A program made the position numbers and the translations under genes. This document shows positions 1 to 6,789 of a stretch of 16,455 nt of DNA, in pieces. The notes under the pieces are model-generated. The model saw nothing but the letters and a program-made list of their open reading frames with translations, was not told the DNA's origin and made no database searches. Source of the stretch: Anaerolineae bacterium (GTDB lineage Bacteria; Chloroflexota; Anaerolineae; 4572-78; J111); NCBI GenBank assembly GCA_020433835.1, contig JAGRBY010000097.1, positions 1-16,455 of the forward strand, read 5' to 3'. The number at the start of each line of letters is the position of its first letter. The first letter of the stretch is position 1.

Positions 1-355
1 TCCAGCTTTCATGGCCGTCGGGTGCTTCAGTACAAGCCAATTGTGCCAAGCGTGCTTCGGCGGCTCCATCCAGCACTTTTCGGCGGGTCTTCTGGGGCCT
101 GGTGTGGTTGAGGGCAGCTTCTAGGCCCTCTTCGACACACTTTTGCCGGGTTCGTTCCACGGTGCGCACGTTGGCACCGAGCGCTTGGGCTATGTCGGCG
201 TCTTTCCAGTCCCCATTTTCTTGGGCTTCATCGGCCATCAGTAAGATACGTGCCCGTCTCGCTCGCCTGGCTTGGGCTTGCCCTTTGTTTACCAATCTGT
301 TCAATTCTTCACGTTCTTCACTTGTTAATGTTACTTTGTATATTTTTGCTGGCAT
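1..355 (-). CDS. IS630-family transposase, N-terminal part (runs off left edge)
   Basis: This is the DNA-binding N-terminal portion of an IS630-family transposase, the enzyme that cuts and moves its own insertion sequence. Read from ATG at 353-355, about 118 codons are open to the window edge. The start is MPAKIYKVTLTSEEREEL, followed by an Arg-rich stretch (QARRARRARILLMADE) and a helix-turn-helix around residues 50-75 with IAQALGANVRTVERTRQKC, then the family-typical segment LDGAAEARLAQLACTEAP. A Shine-Dalgarno-like GGGGAG lies at 361-366 just upstream of the start. The DDE catalytic domain lies outside the window, so I cannot tell whether the element is intact. The region is visibly GC-rich (about 63% over 61-120) compared with about 32% over 13861-13920, which fits a recently acquired element. 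It is transcribed away from flgB. The IS end should lie between 356 and about 500, but I could not identify the terminal repeat. Confidence 0.85.
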   Translation of the reverse strand, partial: MPAKIYKVTLTSEEREELNRLVNKGQAQARRARRARILLMADEAQENGDWKDADIAQALGANVRTVERTRQKCVEEGLEAALNHTRPQKTRRKVLDGAAEARLAQLACTEAPDGHESW

Positions 356-501
356 TTCTTCTCCCCTCGTTTCTGCTTTTGGGAGAAGGATATCTTCCCT
401 TATTTTATCCGGCAAACTTTGTTTGCTGAACTACTAGTCTTTTTGTCACTCACTCCAAACTGAAGAACTGTGAACTAAACTAATTATAAGGAACTAACCT
501 A

Positions 502-915
502 ATGACTCTATCAATTTCTAATGATCTCGCCCTACGGTCTATCTCTTTTGCTTTGGACGGACTATCGTTACGTCAGAGAGTTACGGCTAATAATATTGCC
601 AATGTTGATACGCCAAATTTCAAAGCACAACAAGTTAGTTTTGAAGAACAACTTCAGCAGACACTTAATCAGGATGAAGCTAATCTAAGGCTAAAAACTA
701 CTGCTTCAGGTCATATACAATACAAATCCTCACCAGACTCAGATCTCATTGCCGTTAAGCGCAATAACAACACATTACGCAATGATGGAAATAATGTTGA
801 TATTGATCTGGAGATGTCTACTTTAGCCGAAACGACTATTCGTTTTCAATCTCTTACACAATTAGCTGGAACAAAACTGGCATTGCTAAAAGATATTGTA
901 CGTGAAGGTCGATAA
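502..915 (+). CDS. flgB: Flagellar basal-body rod protein FlgB
   Basis: FlgB is a proximal rod subunit of the flagellar basal body, exported by the flagellar type III apparatus and assembled near the MS ring. The 137-residue product has the usual FlgB length. It carries the rod-family N-terminal signature at residues 26-50: VTANNIANVDTPNFKAQQV followed by SFEEQL. The C-terminal helix (TIRFQSLTQLAGTKLALLKDIV) is the part that coils with the N-terminus in rod proteins. The start is ATG at 502, with AAGGA at 488-492 nine bases upstream. It is the first flagellar gene in the window and lies about 150 bases from the divergently oriented transposase. flgC, normally the next gene, is absent: fliK follows after 107 bases. 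I am sure of the family; whether an assembled rod still depends on this copy cannot be judged here. Confidence 0.95.
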   Translation: MTLSISNDLALRSISFALDGLSLRQRVTANNIANVDTPNFKAQQVSFEEQLQQTLNQDEANLRLKTTASGHIQYKSSPDSDLIAVKRNNNTLRNDGNNVDIDLEMSTLAETTIRFQSLTQLAGTKLALLKDIVREGR

Positions 916-949
916 GTTTACGTAGCCTTTACGTTTTCTTAACCCATCT

Positions 950-978
950 TTTACTGACGATGAATAACGTTATATGTT
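950..978 (+). promoter_or_regulatory. Possible sigma-70-type promoter before fliK
   Basis: TTTACT at 950-955 and TATGTT at 973-978 are separated by 17 bases, each matching four of six consensus positions. They sit in the 107-base gap after flgB and 45 bases ahead of the fliK start. The match is modest and AT-rich gaps yield such pairs by chance, so this is only a candidate. Confidence 0.25.
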
Positions 979-1005
979 AAAGTCATGAAAGTAAAAATTT
1001 GACAA

Positions 1006-1019
1006 AGAAAGGAGGTGAT
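1006..1019 (+). promoter_or_regulatory. Extended Shine-Dalgarno site of fliK
   Basis: Fourteen consecutive bases (AGAAAGGAGGTGAT) are complementary to the usual 3' end of bacterial 16S rRNA. GGAGG at 1011-1015 is seven bases from ATG 1023. This fixes the fliK start at 1023 rather than at the in-frame TTG at 999, which lies upstream of the site. Confidence 0.85.
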
Positions 1020-1022
1020 ACA

Positions 1023-2360
1023 ATGGATGTTAAAGCCCTTTCAAGTATGTTGAGTCAACAAATAAAATCTGATATTAAAGTAAGCAGTAAAACTGACGAA
1101 AATATAGAAACTGAGTTCGGTCAACTGCTCCAGACATTTGTAGGAAAAATAAATGATTTACCTGTCGAGCAAGAGAATTTGCTTGCTACAAACGTCGGCT
1201 CAATCTGGCTTCAACTACTGTTAACACCTTTCAATCAGAAACTTGGCGAGTTGGCTCCAGACCTACCTGTATCCCTAAATGCTGGGGAGAAAGAGGAAGG
1301 AAAAAATGAAGAAATAGTATCAGTTTCATTAACCGAAATTATGGCTGCACTACAACCACTTATTAGTCAGAGTAATATGCCATTGTTATCGTTACCAGAC
1401 GGTAGTTCAGATGAAATAATAGATTTTGACGTAGCAGTTGCCAATGAAATTAATAATTTGAACACTTCTAGTTTTCTGGGAGGGCTTACAGTTGTTCCGC
1501 AAGTGGAAGACATGCCGGTTTCATACAATGAAAATGAGGCTGAACAACAACCGCTAAGTACGGCTAATACGCTATTTAGTGAAATTTTAGGTGTTGCTAA
1601 TCCTGAAAATAAATCTGGTAATCAACTTCAGACTCGGGGAGGACCTGTAGGTAGTTTTCAAGTCACCCAAATGTCTAACACATTGCAACCCTCAGAAGAT
1701 ATTGTAACTAACGTAACACCTACAATAGTTGATGGTGTTGAATCATCTCAAAACTACCAATTGTCACACAATATTGTTTTAGTACCTGACGAGGTTCCAT
1801 CTCAATCACACACTAGTCCCCCAACTGAGTTGCCAACAATGATACCGCAACCCATGACGAGTCCACCAATAGTACCTTTGTCAGGGTCGCAGTTGGTGAA
1901 TGCTGAGTCTATACCTACAGTTCGTTTACCTGATATCCCTGCTTTGCATCAAATTACTGACTCAATTGGCATATTAACTCAGCCAGGACAAACAGAAGTC
2001 CGACTACATTTACAACCAGAGACACTAGGGCATCTTTTGGTGCAATTACATATTGCTGATGGTAATGTAGCAGTGCGAATGTTTGCGGAAACACCTCAAG
2101 CCCAAGCTCTCATTCAAGAACATTTGAATCAACTTAAATTAGCATTTGCGAACCAAGGTCTACAGATAGATGGATTGTCGGTGACAGTTGGACAAAATAA
2201 TTCAGCCTTTGATATGCTTGGCCAGCGCTCTAATAATGGTTCAAATGGAACAAATAGTCATCAGCCATACTTTTCGTTTGATGAAATTGAAGAAACTTCT
2301 GAGAGTCGAAGAACCACAAATATGTGGGGTATTCTACGTGTGGTAGATTACCAAGTATGA
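1023..2360 (+). CDS. fliK: Flagellar hook-length control protein FliK
   Basis: FliK is an exported molecular ruler: it measures the growing hook and, through its C-terminal domain, makes FlhB switch export from hook to filament subunits. The 445-residue product has a low-complexity middle rich in Pro, Ser, Thr, Gln and Asn, as is usual for the ruler segment. It has a C-terminal Flg_hook domain at about residues 323-391: EVRLHLQPETLGHLLVQL, then VAVRMFAETPQAQALIQEHL, then GLQIDGLSVTVGQ. The LxPExLGxLxVxL pattern is diagnostic. The start is set by the excellent Shine-Dalgarno site just upstream. It is followed by flgD after 108 bases containing an AT-rich inverted repeat. The N-terminal two thirds would not be recognisable alone, which is normal for this fast-evolving family. 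A second, more divergent FliK-like gene lies at 4777-6312. Confidence 0.9.
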   Translation: MDVKALSSMLSQQIKSDIKVSSKTDENIETEFGQLLQTFVGKINDLPVEQENLLATNVGSIWLQLLLTPFNQKLGELAPDLPVSLNAGEKEEGKNEEIVSVSLTEIMAALQPLISQSNMPLLSLPDGSSDEIIDFDVAVANEINNLNTSSFLGGLTVVPQVEDMPVSYNENEAEQQPLSTANTLFSEILGVANPENKSGNQLQTRGGPVGSFQVTQMSNTLQPSEDIVTNVTPTIVDGVESSQNYQLSHNIVLVPDEVPSQSHTSPPTELPTMIPQPMTSPPIVPLSGSQLVNAESIPTVRLPDIPALHQITDSIGILTQPGQTEVRLHLQPETLGHLLVQLHIADGNVAVRMFAETPQAQALIQEHLNQLKLAFANQGLQIDGLSVTVGQNNSAFDMLGQRSNNGSNGTNSHQPYFSFDEIEETSESRRTTNMWGILRVVDYQV

Positions 2361-2381
2361 TGAAAACGTGAGTTGATAAAT

Positions 2382-2438
2382 TTTAGAAAGTTTTATGATT
2401 GACAAATTTAGCTATTTAAAATCATTTAACTTTCTAAA
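2382..2438 (+). other. AT-rich imperfect inverted repeat between fliK and flgD
   Basis: Arms at 2382-2400 and 2420-2438 are complementary in 17 of 19 positions: an 11-bp outer stem TTTAGAAAGTT/AACTTTCTAAA, a 2-base mismatch, then ATGATT/AATCAT, with a 19-base loop. No run of T follows, and the stem is AT-rich, so it is not a standard intrinsic terminator. It ends 18 bases before the flgD Shine-Dalgarno site. It could shape mRNA processing, stability or flgD translation, or be a remnant of a small mobile repeat. Confidence 0.6.
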
Positions 2439-2468
2439 TCACCATACAACTTTTACAGGAGAATTTTT

Positions 2469-2948
2469 ATGCAAGTCGATTCCACATCTCCTATTAGTTC
2501 CAAACCAGTAGGAGAAAATAAATCTAATCAATATGAGCTTGAAGCAGATGGGTTTGGGCAAGATGCATTTATGAAATTACTATTGGCCCAGTTGAAAAAC
2601 CAAGATCCACTTAAACCAATGGAAGATAAAGAATTTATTGCGCAACTAGCACAGTTTAACTCACTTAATCAGCTTTCCCAGATTAACACAACTCTGGGTG
2701 AGTTGATGACAGCCCAAACTCTAAGCCAGGGTAGTGCCTTAATTGGCAAAACTGTTACTGGATTATCAGATAGTAATGGCGCTATATCAGGGATAGTTTC
2801 TGGCCTAAAAATAGTAAATGATAAAGTGTTTTTAGATGTAGATGGGCAGAGTATACCGCTAGATATGGTCAACTCGATTGAGTTGGACAGGAGCATAAAT
2901 AATGATCAACAAAATCAATCTACCTATACTCCCAACTCAGCAAACTAA
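2469..2948 (+). CDS. flgD: Flagellar hook assembly protein FlgD
   Basis: FlgD forms the cap (scaffold) at the hook tip, beneath which FlgE subunits polymerise; it is exported and later discarded. The conserved N-terminal export and assembly region is at residues 29-70: FGQDAFMKLLLAQLKNQDPL, then KPMEDKEFIAQLAQFNSLNQL. The C-terminal part (about 88-140, GSALIGKTVTGL and GQSIPLDMVNSIEL) resembles the Tudor-like section. At 159 residues it is a short FlgD, without room for the extra Ig-like insertion found in proteobacterial proteins of about 220-230 residues. The start is ATG at 2469, with AGGAG at 2457-2461 seven bases upstream. Its last 47 bases overlap the start of the next gene in another frame, suggesting translational coupling. 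Confidence 0.95.
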   Translation: MQVDSTSPISSKPVGENKSNQYELEADGFGQDAFMKLLLAQLKNQDPLKPMEDKEFIAQLAQFNSLNQLSQINTTLGELMTAQTLSQGSALIGKTVTGLSDSNGAISGIVSGLKIVNDKVFLDVDGQSIPLDMVNSIELDRSINNDQQNQSTYTPNSAN

Positions 2949-3297
2949 TAAAACTGTAAGTGAATCACAAGATAGCTCCAGCAGCCAAATAGAGCAAATA
3001 GGTTCATTTGAGGATCTTCTTAAGTCTCAATTGGGACGTTCTCCAACAGTTCGGTTTTCCGCTCATGCTCAACATCGTATTGCTTCACGGAATATTGATT
3101 TTGGAAGTGAAGAAGCTGTTCGATTGGAGCAAGCTATAGAAAAGGCAGCCAATAAGGGGTCTCGTGAGTCACTTATTCTTATGGACGATTTGGCATTGGT
3201 CGTCAGTATAAAAAATAAAATAGTTATAACCGCAGTAGACGCTGATAGTAGAAAGGAGAATGTATTTACTAATATTGATAGTGTCGTACTTACTTAG
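2902..3297 (+). CDS. Flagellar operon protein (TIGR02530 type, function unknown)
   Basis: This small protein of 131 residues belongs to the family found between flgD and flgE in many flagellar operons (TIGR02530, 'flg_new'); its molecular role is not established. The N-terminal 45 residues are variable and polar. The conserved part starts at residue 51 and shows the family pattern RFSAHAQHRIASRNID, then KAANKGSRESLILMDDLALV, then IVITAVDADSRKENVFTNID near the C-terminus. The start at 2902 is supported by AGGAG at 2889-2893, eight bases upstream, inside flgD; the overlap with flgD is 47 bases. Its position directly before flgE is exactly the expected one and suggests a part in hook formation or its control. 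No signal peptide or membrane segment is visible. Confidence 0.88.
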   Translation: MINKINLPILPTQQTNKTVSESQDSSSSQIEQIGSFEDLLKSQLGRSPTVRFSAHAQHRIASRNIDFGSEEAVRLEQAIEKAANKGSRESLILMDDLALVVSIKNKIVITAVDADSRKENVFTNIDSVVLT

Positions 3298-3338
3298 GGT
3301 TGTTAGTAAACTTCTAAAATTTTAATTGTAAACTGAAT

Positions 3339-3367
3339 CCCAACCGGACCTGTCAGAGGAAGTTGGG
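3339..3367 (+). other. Short hairpin upstream of flgE
   Basis: CCCAAC at 3339-3344 pairs with GTTGGG at 3362-3367 across a 17-base loop. It lies 8 bases before the flgE Shine-Dalgarno site (AGGAG at 3376-3380). It has no T run, so a terminator is unlikely. It may be a 5' leader structure of flgE mRNA or a chance match. Confidence 0.35.
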
Positions 3368-3390
3368 TTATAGATAGGAGAATTTTCAAA

Positions 3391-4626
3391 ATGATGCGTT
3401 CAATGTCACTCGCAATTTCTGCTTTACGTAATCACCAAACCTATATGGATGTTGTATCTAATAACATCTCTAATGTCAACACCACTGGTTATAAAGGCAG
3501 TCGTATTTCATTTCAAGAGTTGCTTAATCAGACTCTTCGAGGTAGTAGTGCTCCACGTGGTGGTGTAGGTGGTTTGAATCCGGTTCAGATCGGGTTGGGT
3601 ATGGCCCTTGCCGGCGTCGATACAATTTTTACTCAGGGAAGTTTACAAGATACTGGCAAGTTGACCGACCTGGCAATCCAGGGTGACGGATTTTTTATTC
3701 TTGATAGCGGCGAAGGTTTTTTCTATTCTCGTGATGGCAATTTGGATGTAGGTCTGGACGGTTCACTGTTAAATTTGGCTACCGGTTTTCCGGTCGCAGG
3801 TTGGCAAGCCGATGAGGATGGCGCTATTGATACAACCCAACCCTTGGAGAAAATTCAGGTCCCGTTTGGCCAGACCATGGCTCGTGTTACTAGTGAAATG
3901 GAACTTCGTGGCAACCTTGATGCCCAGGCCGATGCTGGAGATACCGCCGTAGTTACTACCAGTGTGTATGATTCATTGGGTACAGTACATGATATTACCG
4001 TTACTTTTACAAAAGATGCAACCAACAATCAATGGAGTTGGACGGCCTCTACCGCTGACGGCGATATTGGGGGACTCACCCCGGCGGGAACTACTATCGG
4101 CTTTAACACTGATGGTAGCTACAGTGATACTAACCCAGCTACAACTCTTTCAATCGCATATAACAATGGGGCAGATAGCCCGGTTACAATAGATCTTGAC
4201 TTCTCAAACTTAACTCAGCTTGATGGATTAAGTTCTATCGCTACATCCAGCCAAAATGGTTTGCCACCTGGTGATCTATCTACATTTACCGTAGGTATAA
4301 CCGGTGAAGTCGTCGGTATCTTCTCAAACGGCCTTAACCGCAAGTTGGGCCAGATTGCAATGGCTACTTTTCTTAATCCCGGTGGCTTACTAAAAGAGGG
4401 GCAAAGCCTCTTCGCTACTTCTGCCAACTCTGGCGTGGCTCAGGTAGGGTTGCCTGGACAAGATGGTCGAGGACAAATTTCTGGAGGATATTTGGAGATG
4501 TCAAATGTTGAACTAGCCCAGCAATTCACTAGTATGATCGTGGCTCAGCGAGGGTTTCAGGCTAACAGTCGGGTTATTACTACCTCTGATGAAATGCTAC
4601 AAGAGCTAGTAAATTTGAAGCGATAA
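3391..4626 (+). CDS. flgE: Flagellar hook protein FlgE
   Basis: FlgE is the structural subunit of the flagellar hook, the flexible joint between rod and filament. The 411-residue product begins MMRSMSLAISALRNHQTYMD and has the rod/hook-family signature NNISNVNTTGYKGSRISF at residues 24-41. A conserved block LAIQGDGFFIL lies near residue 93-103, and a FlaE-like middle domain (about 170-290) contains VTTSVYDSLGTVHDITVTF. The conserved C-terminus (367-411) has MSNVELAQQFTSMIVAQRGF and ends NSRVITTSDEMLQELVNLKR. The start is ATG at 3391 with AGGAG at 3376-3380, ten bases upstream; ATG 3394 is a less well spaced alternative. It is the last gene before a strong intrinsic terminator, so it probably closes the flgB/fliK-flgE transcript. 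The coding sequence is more GC-rich than its neighbours, as is common for a conserved, highly expressed protein. Confidence 0.95.
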   Translation: MMRSMSLAISALRNHQTYMDVVSNNISNVNTTGYKGSRISFQELLNQTLRGSSAPRGGVGGLNPVQIGLGMALAGVDTIFTQGSLQDTGKLTDLAIQGDGFFILDSGEGFFYSRDGNLDVGLDGSLLNLATGFPVAGWQADEDGAIDTTQPLEKIQVPFGQTMARVTSEMELRGNLDAQADAGDTAVVTTSVYDSLGTVHDITVTFTKDATNNQWSWTASTADGDIGGLTPAGTTIGFNTDGSYSDTNPATTLSIAYNNGADSPVTIDLDFSNLTQLDGLSSIATSSQNGLPPGDLSTFTVGITGEVVGIFSNGLNRKLGQIAMATFLNPGGLLKEGQSLFATSANSGVAQVGLPGQDGRGQISGGYLEMSNVELAQQFTSMIVAQRGFQANSRVITTSDEMLQELVNLKR

Positions 4627-4679
4627 AATAAGTAATTATAAAGACAGCTTTTTGAACTCTTAAATACTATCATTTTGTC

Positions 4680-4733
4680 ACGCAGGGGAAGATTTTTATG
4701 TTGATCATTCCCCTGCGTTTCTACTATTTTTTG
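4680..4733 (+). terminator. Rho-independent terminator after flgE
   Basis: An 11-bp perfect stem (ACGCAGGGGAA at 4680-4690 with TTCCCCTGCGT at 4708-4718) encloses a 17-base loop and is followed by a T-rich tract TTTCTACTATTTTTT. It is placed 53 bases after the flgE stop and 44 bases before the next gene. This separates the hook genes from the downstream fliK-like/flhB-like pair, which then needs its own promoter or read-through. Confidence 0.85.
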
Positions 4734-4776
4734 AAATTTCGAAACTGATACAAGTACTTATTATTCCCGACAGTTA

Positions 4777-6312
4777 ATGGATATCTCCTCCTCTCCTCAA
4801 ATTAATTACCAGTCCGTAGGACAAATATCAACCCTCCCAAATCATGGCGAACTTCAATTGGTAAAAGGTCAATTTATTGAGGCTAGAATTCAACGTGTAG
4901 CCGACTCATTAGCCTGGCTTAATATGGGGGGAAAAGTTTTTGTGGCACGACTGGAAATTCCTTTACAAGCTAATCAGAAGATTGCTTTAGAGGTGACCGA
5001 TGTTACATCTACCCAGATAAAATTACGTCTAGCTGGATATACAAATGGTAATCAGTCGCAGACGATGTCGCAAATATTTCCGCAAAACCTTGAAAACCAG
5101 TTAATATCTTGGGGTCTTGAAGCTGATGACATCAACTTAGTTATTTCTAAAACGCTTTTTAGCCATAATCAAACTATTGATCCCACTGATGTCGAAACTG
5201 TGCGTGCATTATGGCGTGGATTATCACCTTCCTTATCCCTTCCTTCCTTGGAAGGGGCAGAAACCACAGCATATCTTTTCGCTCGTCAATTGCCTGTTAA
5301 TACGGAGGCGGTTGCGCTCGCTCATGTTTATCTAAACCGTCTACCTGATATTGCACCTCAACTCACCGAACTGTATACAACTCTAGATCAAGCCTATATT
5401 CAAATTAAATCTCATGCAAATCCATCATTAGGACAGTTAGCACATTTGCTTGAGAATACACTCAGTCAGGTAGCTAGTTGGATACTTCCTACTGACGCCT
5501 CGCCTATGGAAATTGCCACTCGGCTTGCCAATCTTATTCCCGCCATGAGTGTATCTCCTGAAGCTGAATTGGCTAATCATCTTTCCCAAATTCAAAAATT
5601 ATCTTCTGGCGATGGAAACGAAGGTAAGCCATCCCTTACTTCACTTATTGAAACCTCATCTATAAATGCCTCTTCTTCGTTACCTAATTTTACGTCTGGA
5701 CCTGCTCCGAGTATGTTACCTGCTACTAACCCACTATATCAGTTGGCTACAAGTATAAACAAAACATTAGAGGCCACCAACATCGACTTACTGGATATTG
5801 ATCAGGCTGAAACCCAGTCGCTTCACAAACTGGTTAGACAATTAGATTCTCTTTCAAATACGCTGGGAGCATTTCAATTATCTCATTCGGCTCAATCTCC
5901 AAATATAGCGGTCGAATCTTACTATCTTTTTCCGATTCCTTTAGCTACCCCTAACGGTCCGCGTACTGCACATCTTAAAGTTTATCGGCAGCCAGGCCGT
6001 AATATGATGGATACCAATAACTTACGGTTGGCTCTGTTACTTGACTTACCAGAATTAGGACAAATGGCTATCAATCTCACTATTCATCAAGCTGAGCACT
6101 ACCTAAGTGGACAAATTTTGAGTAAGCGCGAGCAAACGCATAACCTGGCTAGCACAGAACTAGATAAACTTCAAGAACAATTGGTTGCACTAGGTTATCG
6201 AGTAGGGGGACTAACTACAGGTTTACTTGAAAACGATGAATATTTGGCTAATAGTAACGATGCTGCCCAAATAGACTCCATCTTATCCACACAAATCAAT
6301 ATGGAGGCCTAA
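4777..6312 (+). CDS. Second FliK-like flagellar hook-length control protein
   Basis: The 511-residue product is probably a divergent FliK paralogue. Residues 14-90 form a beta-rich N-terminal segment (LVKGQFIEARIQRVADSLAWL, then GGKVFVARLEIPL and KIALEVTDV) of the kind seen at the start of some FliK-like proteins. Residues 90-370 are mainly helical or low-complexity. Residues 390-490 look like a variant Flg_hook domain: LFPIPLATPNGP, LKVYRQPGRN, LDLPELGQMAINLTIHQ, then LDKLQEQLVALGYRVGGL. The ELGQMxINL and LQEQLxxLGYxV spacing matches FliK C-domains. Its stop overlaps the start of an FlhB-C-domain gene (TAATG), and FliK C-domains act on FlhB C-domains, which supports the assignment. The start at 4777 has no clear Shine-Dalgarno site, so the N-terminus is uncertain. 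Function is inferred from the domain pattern and neighbour; true fliK is the gene at 1023. Confidence 0.7.
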   Translation: MDISSSPQINYQSVGQISTLPNHGELQLVKGQFIEARIQRVADSLAWLNMGGKVFVARLEIPLQANQKIALEVTDVTSTQIKLRLAGYTNGNQSQTMSQIFPQNLENQLISWGLEADDINLVISKTLFSHNQTIDPTDVETVRALWRGLSPSLSLPSLEGAETTAYLFARQLPVNTEAVALAHVYLNRLPDIAPQLTELYTTLDQAYIQIKSHANPSLGQLAHLLENTLSQVASWILPTDASPMEIATRLANLIPAMSVSPEAELANHLSQIQKLSSGDGNEGKPSLTSLIETSSINASSSLPNFTSGPAPSMLPATNPLYQLATSINKTLEATNIDLLDIDQAETQSLHKLVRQLDSLSNTLGAFQLSHSAQSPNIAVESYYLFPIPLATPNGPRTAHLKVYRQPGRNMMDTNNLRLALLLDLPELGQMAINLTIHQAEHYLSGQILSKREQTHNLASTELDKLQEQLVALGYRVGGLTTGLLENDEYLANSNDAAQIDSILSTQINMEA

Positions 6313-6620
6313 TGAAACAATTATCACGGCGTTTTAACCGACCCAGTTCCCGCCGTCCTCGTGCTGTGGCCTTAAGTTATAATTCTGATACAATGCCAGC
6401 TCCAATAGTTACAGCTCAAGGGCAAGGAGAAGTAGCAGAACGCATTATCGCTTTAGCCAAAGAACATGGCGTGACCATTCGGAATGATCCTGACCTCGTT
6501 ACCCTACTAGCACAATTGGATATAGGCCAAACTATCCCCCCGGAACTATATGCTGTTGTGGCTGAAGTTCTAGCTTTTGTCTATCAATTAAAAGCAAATC
6601 GTCCCTCTAAAGCTGCCTAG
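6312..6620 (+). CDS. Stand-alone FlhB C-terminal-domain protein (EscU/YscU/HrcU-like)
   Basis: This 102-residue protein matches the cytoplasmic C-terminal domain of FlhB, the substrate-specificity switch of the flagellar export gate, without its membrane part. Conserved patches are AVALSY (18-23), APIVTAQGQGEVAERI (30-45), AKEHGVTIRNDPDLV (49-63) and IPPELYAVVAEVLAFVYQL (75-93). The self-cleavage motif NPTH that precedes AVAL in full FlhB is not present; the corresponding residues are Arg/Pro-rich (SSRRPR). It therefore resembles only the fragment released after FlhB cleavage. The first 17 residues carry six Arg. ATG overlaps the stop of the FliK-like gene by one base, and GGAGG (6303-6307) lies four bases upstream, so the two are very probably co-translated. 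Such FlhB-like proteins can stand in for the FlhB C-domain in other bacteria; whether this one does so is unknown. Confidence 0.88.
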   Translation: MKQLSRRFNRPSSRRPRAVALSYNSDTMPAPIVTAQGQGEVAERIIALAKEHGVTIRNDPDLVTLLAQLDIGQTIPPELYAVVAEVLAFVYQLKANRPSKAA

Positions 6621-6789
6621 TTTTAACTTCTTGTATTTCTAGTTCGCCTTTTACGCAATTTTTATGCTTCTTTAATGCGGCTTTTACTGACCCTTATATT
6701 GGTAAATGATATAGTGGTAATTGAAAAATAACTCATTGTGAAAAACTCACGAGTCCTTGACCTTTAGCGAGTTTTGTTGACTAACTGTG

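Noticed and set aside
412..426. Perfect 6-bp inverted repeat GCAAAC-TTT-GTTTGC as a possible IS end or terminator.
   Set aside because: The other IS end is outside the window and no matching terminal repeat can be tested; the stem is too short to call a terminator.
102..437. An open frame on the plus strand across the left end.
   Set aside because: It is antisense to the IS630-family transposase, whose translation matches a known family; the plus-strand product is low-complexity and resembles nothing.
920..940. Small hairpin ACGTA/TACGT followed by TTTCTT after flgB, possible terminator.
   Set aside because: A 5-bp stem with two GC pairs is too weak.
999..1022. Upstream TTG start for fliK at 999.
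   Set aside because: The near-perfect Shine-Dalgarno site at 1006-1019 lies downstream of it and is correctly spaced for ATG 1023.
6681..6715. CTTTTACTGAC, shared with 948-958, as a common promoter element before the TIM-barrel gene.
   Set aside because: An 11-base match is expected many times by chance in a window this size, and here no -10 box lies at the right distance.
6742..6775. AAAACTC/GAGTTTT inverted pair upstream of the TIM-barrel gene.
   Set aside because: Seven AT-rich pairs with a 20-base loop and no further support; likely chance.
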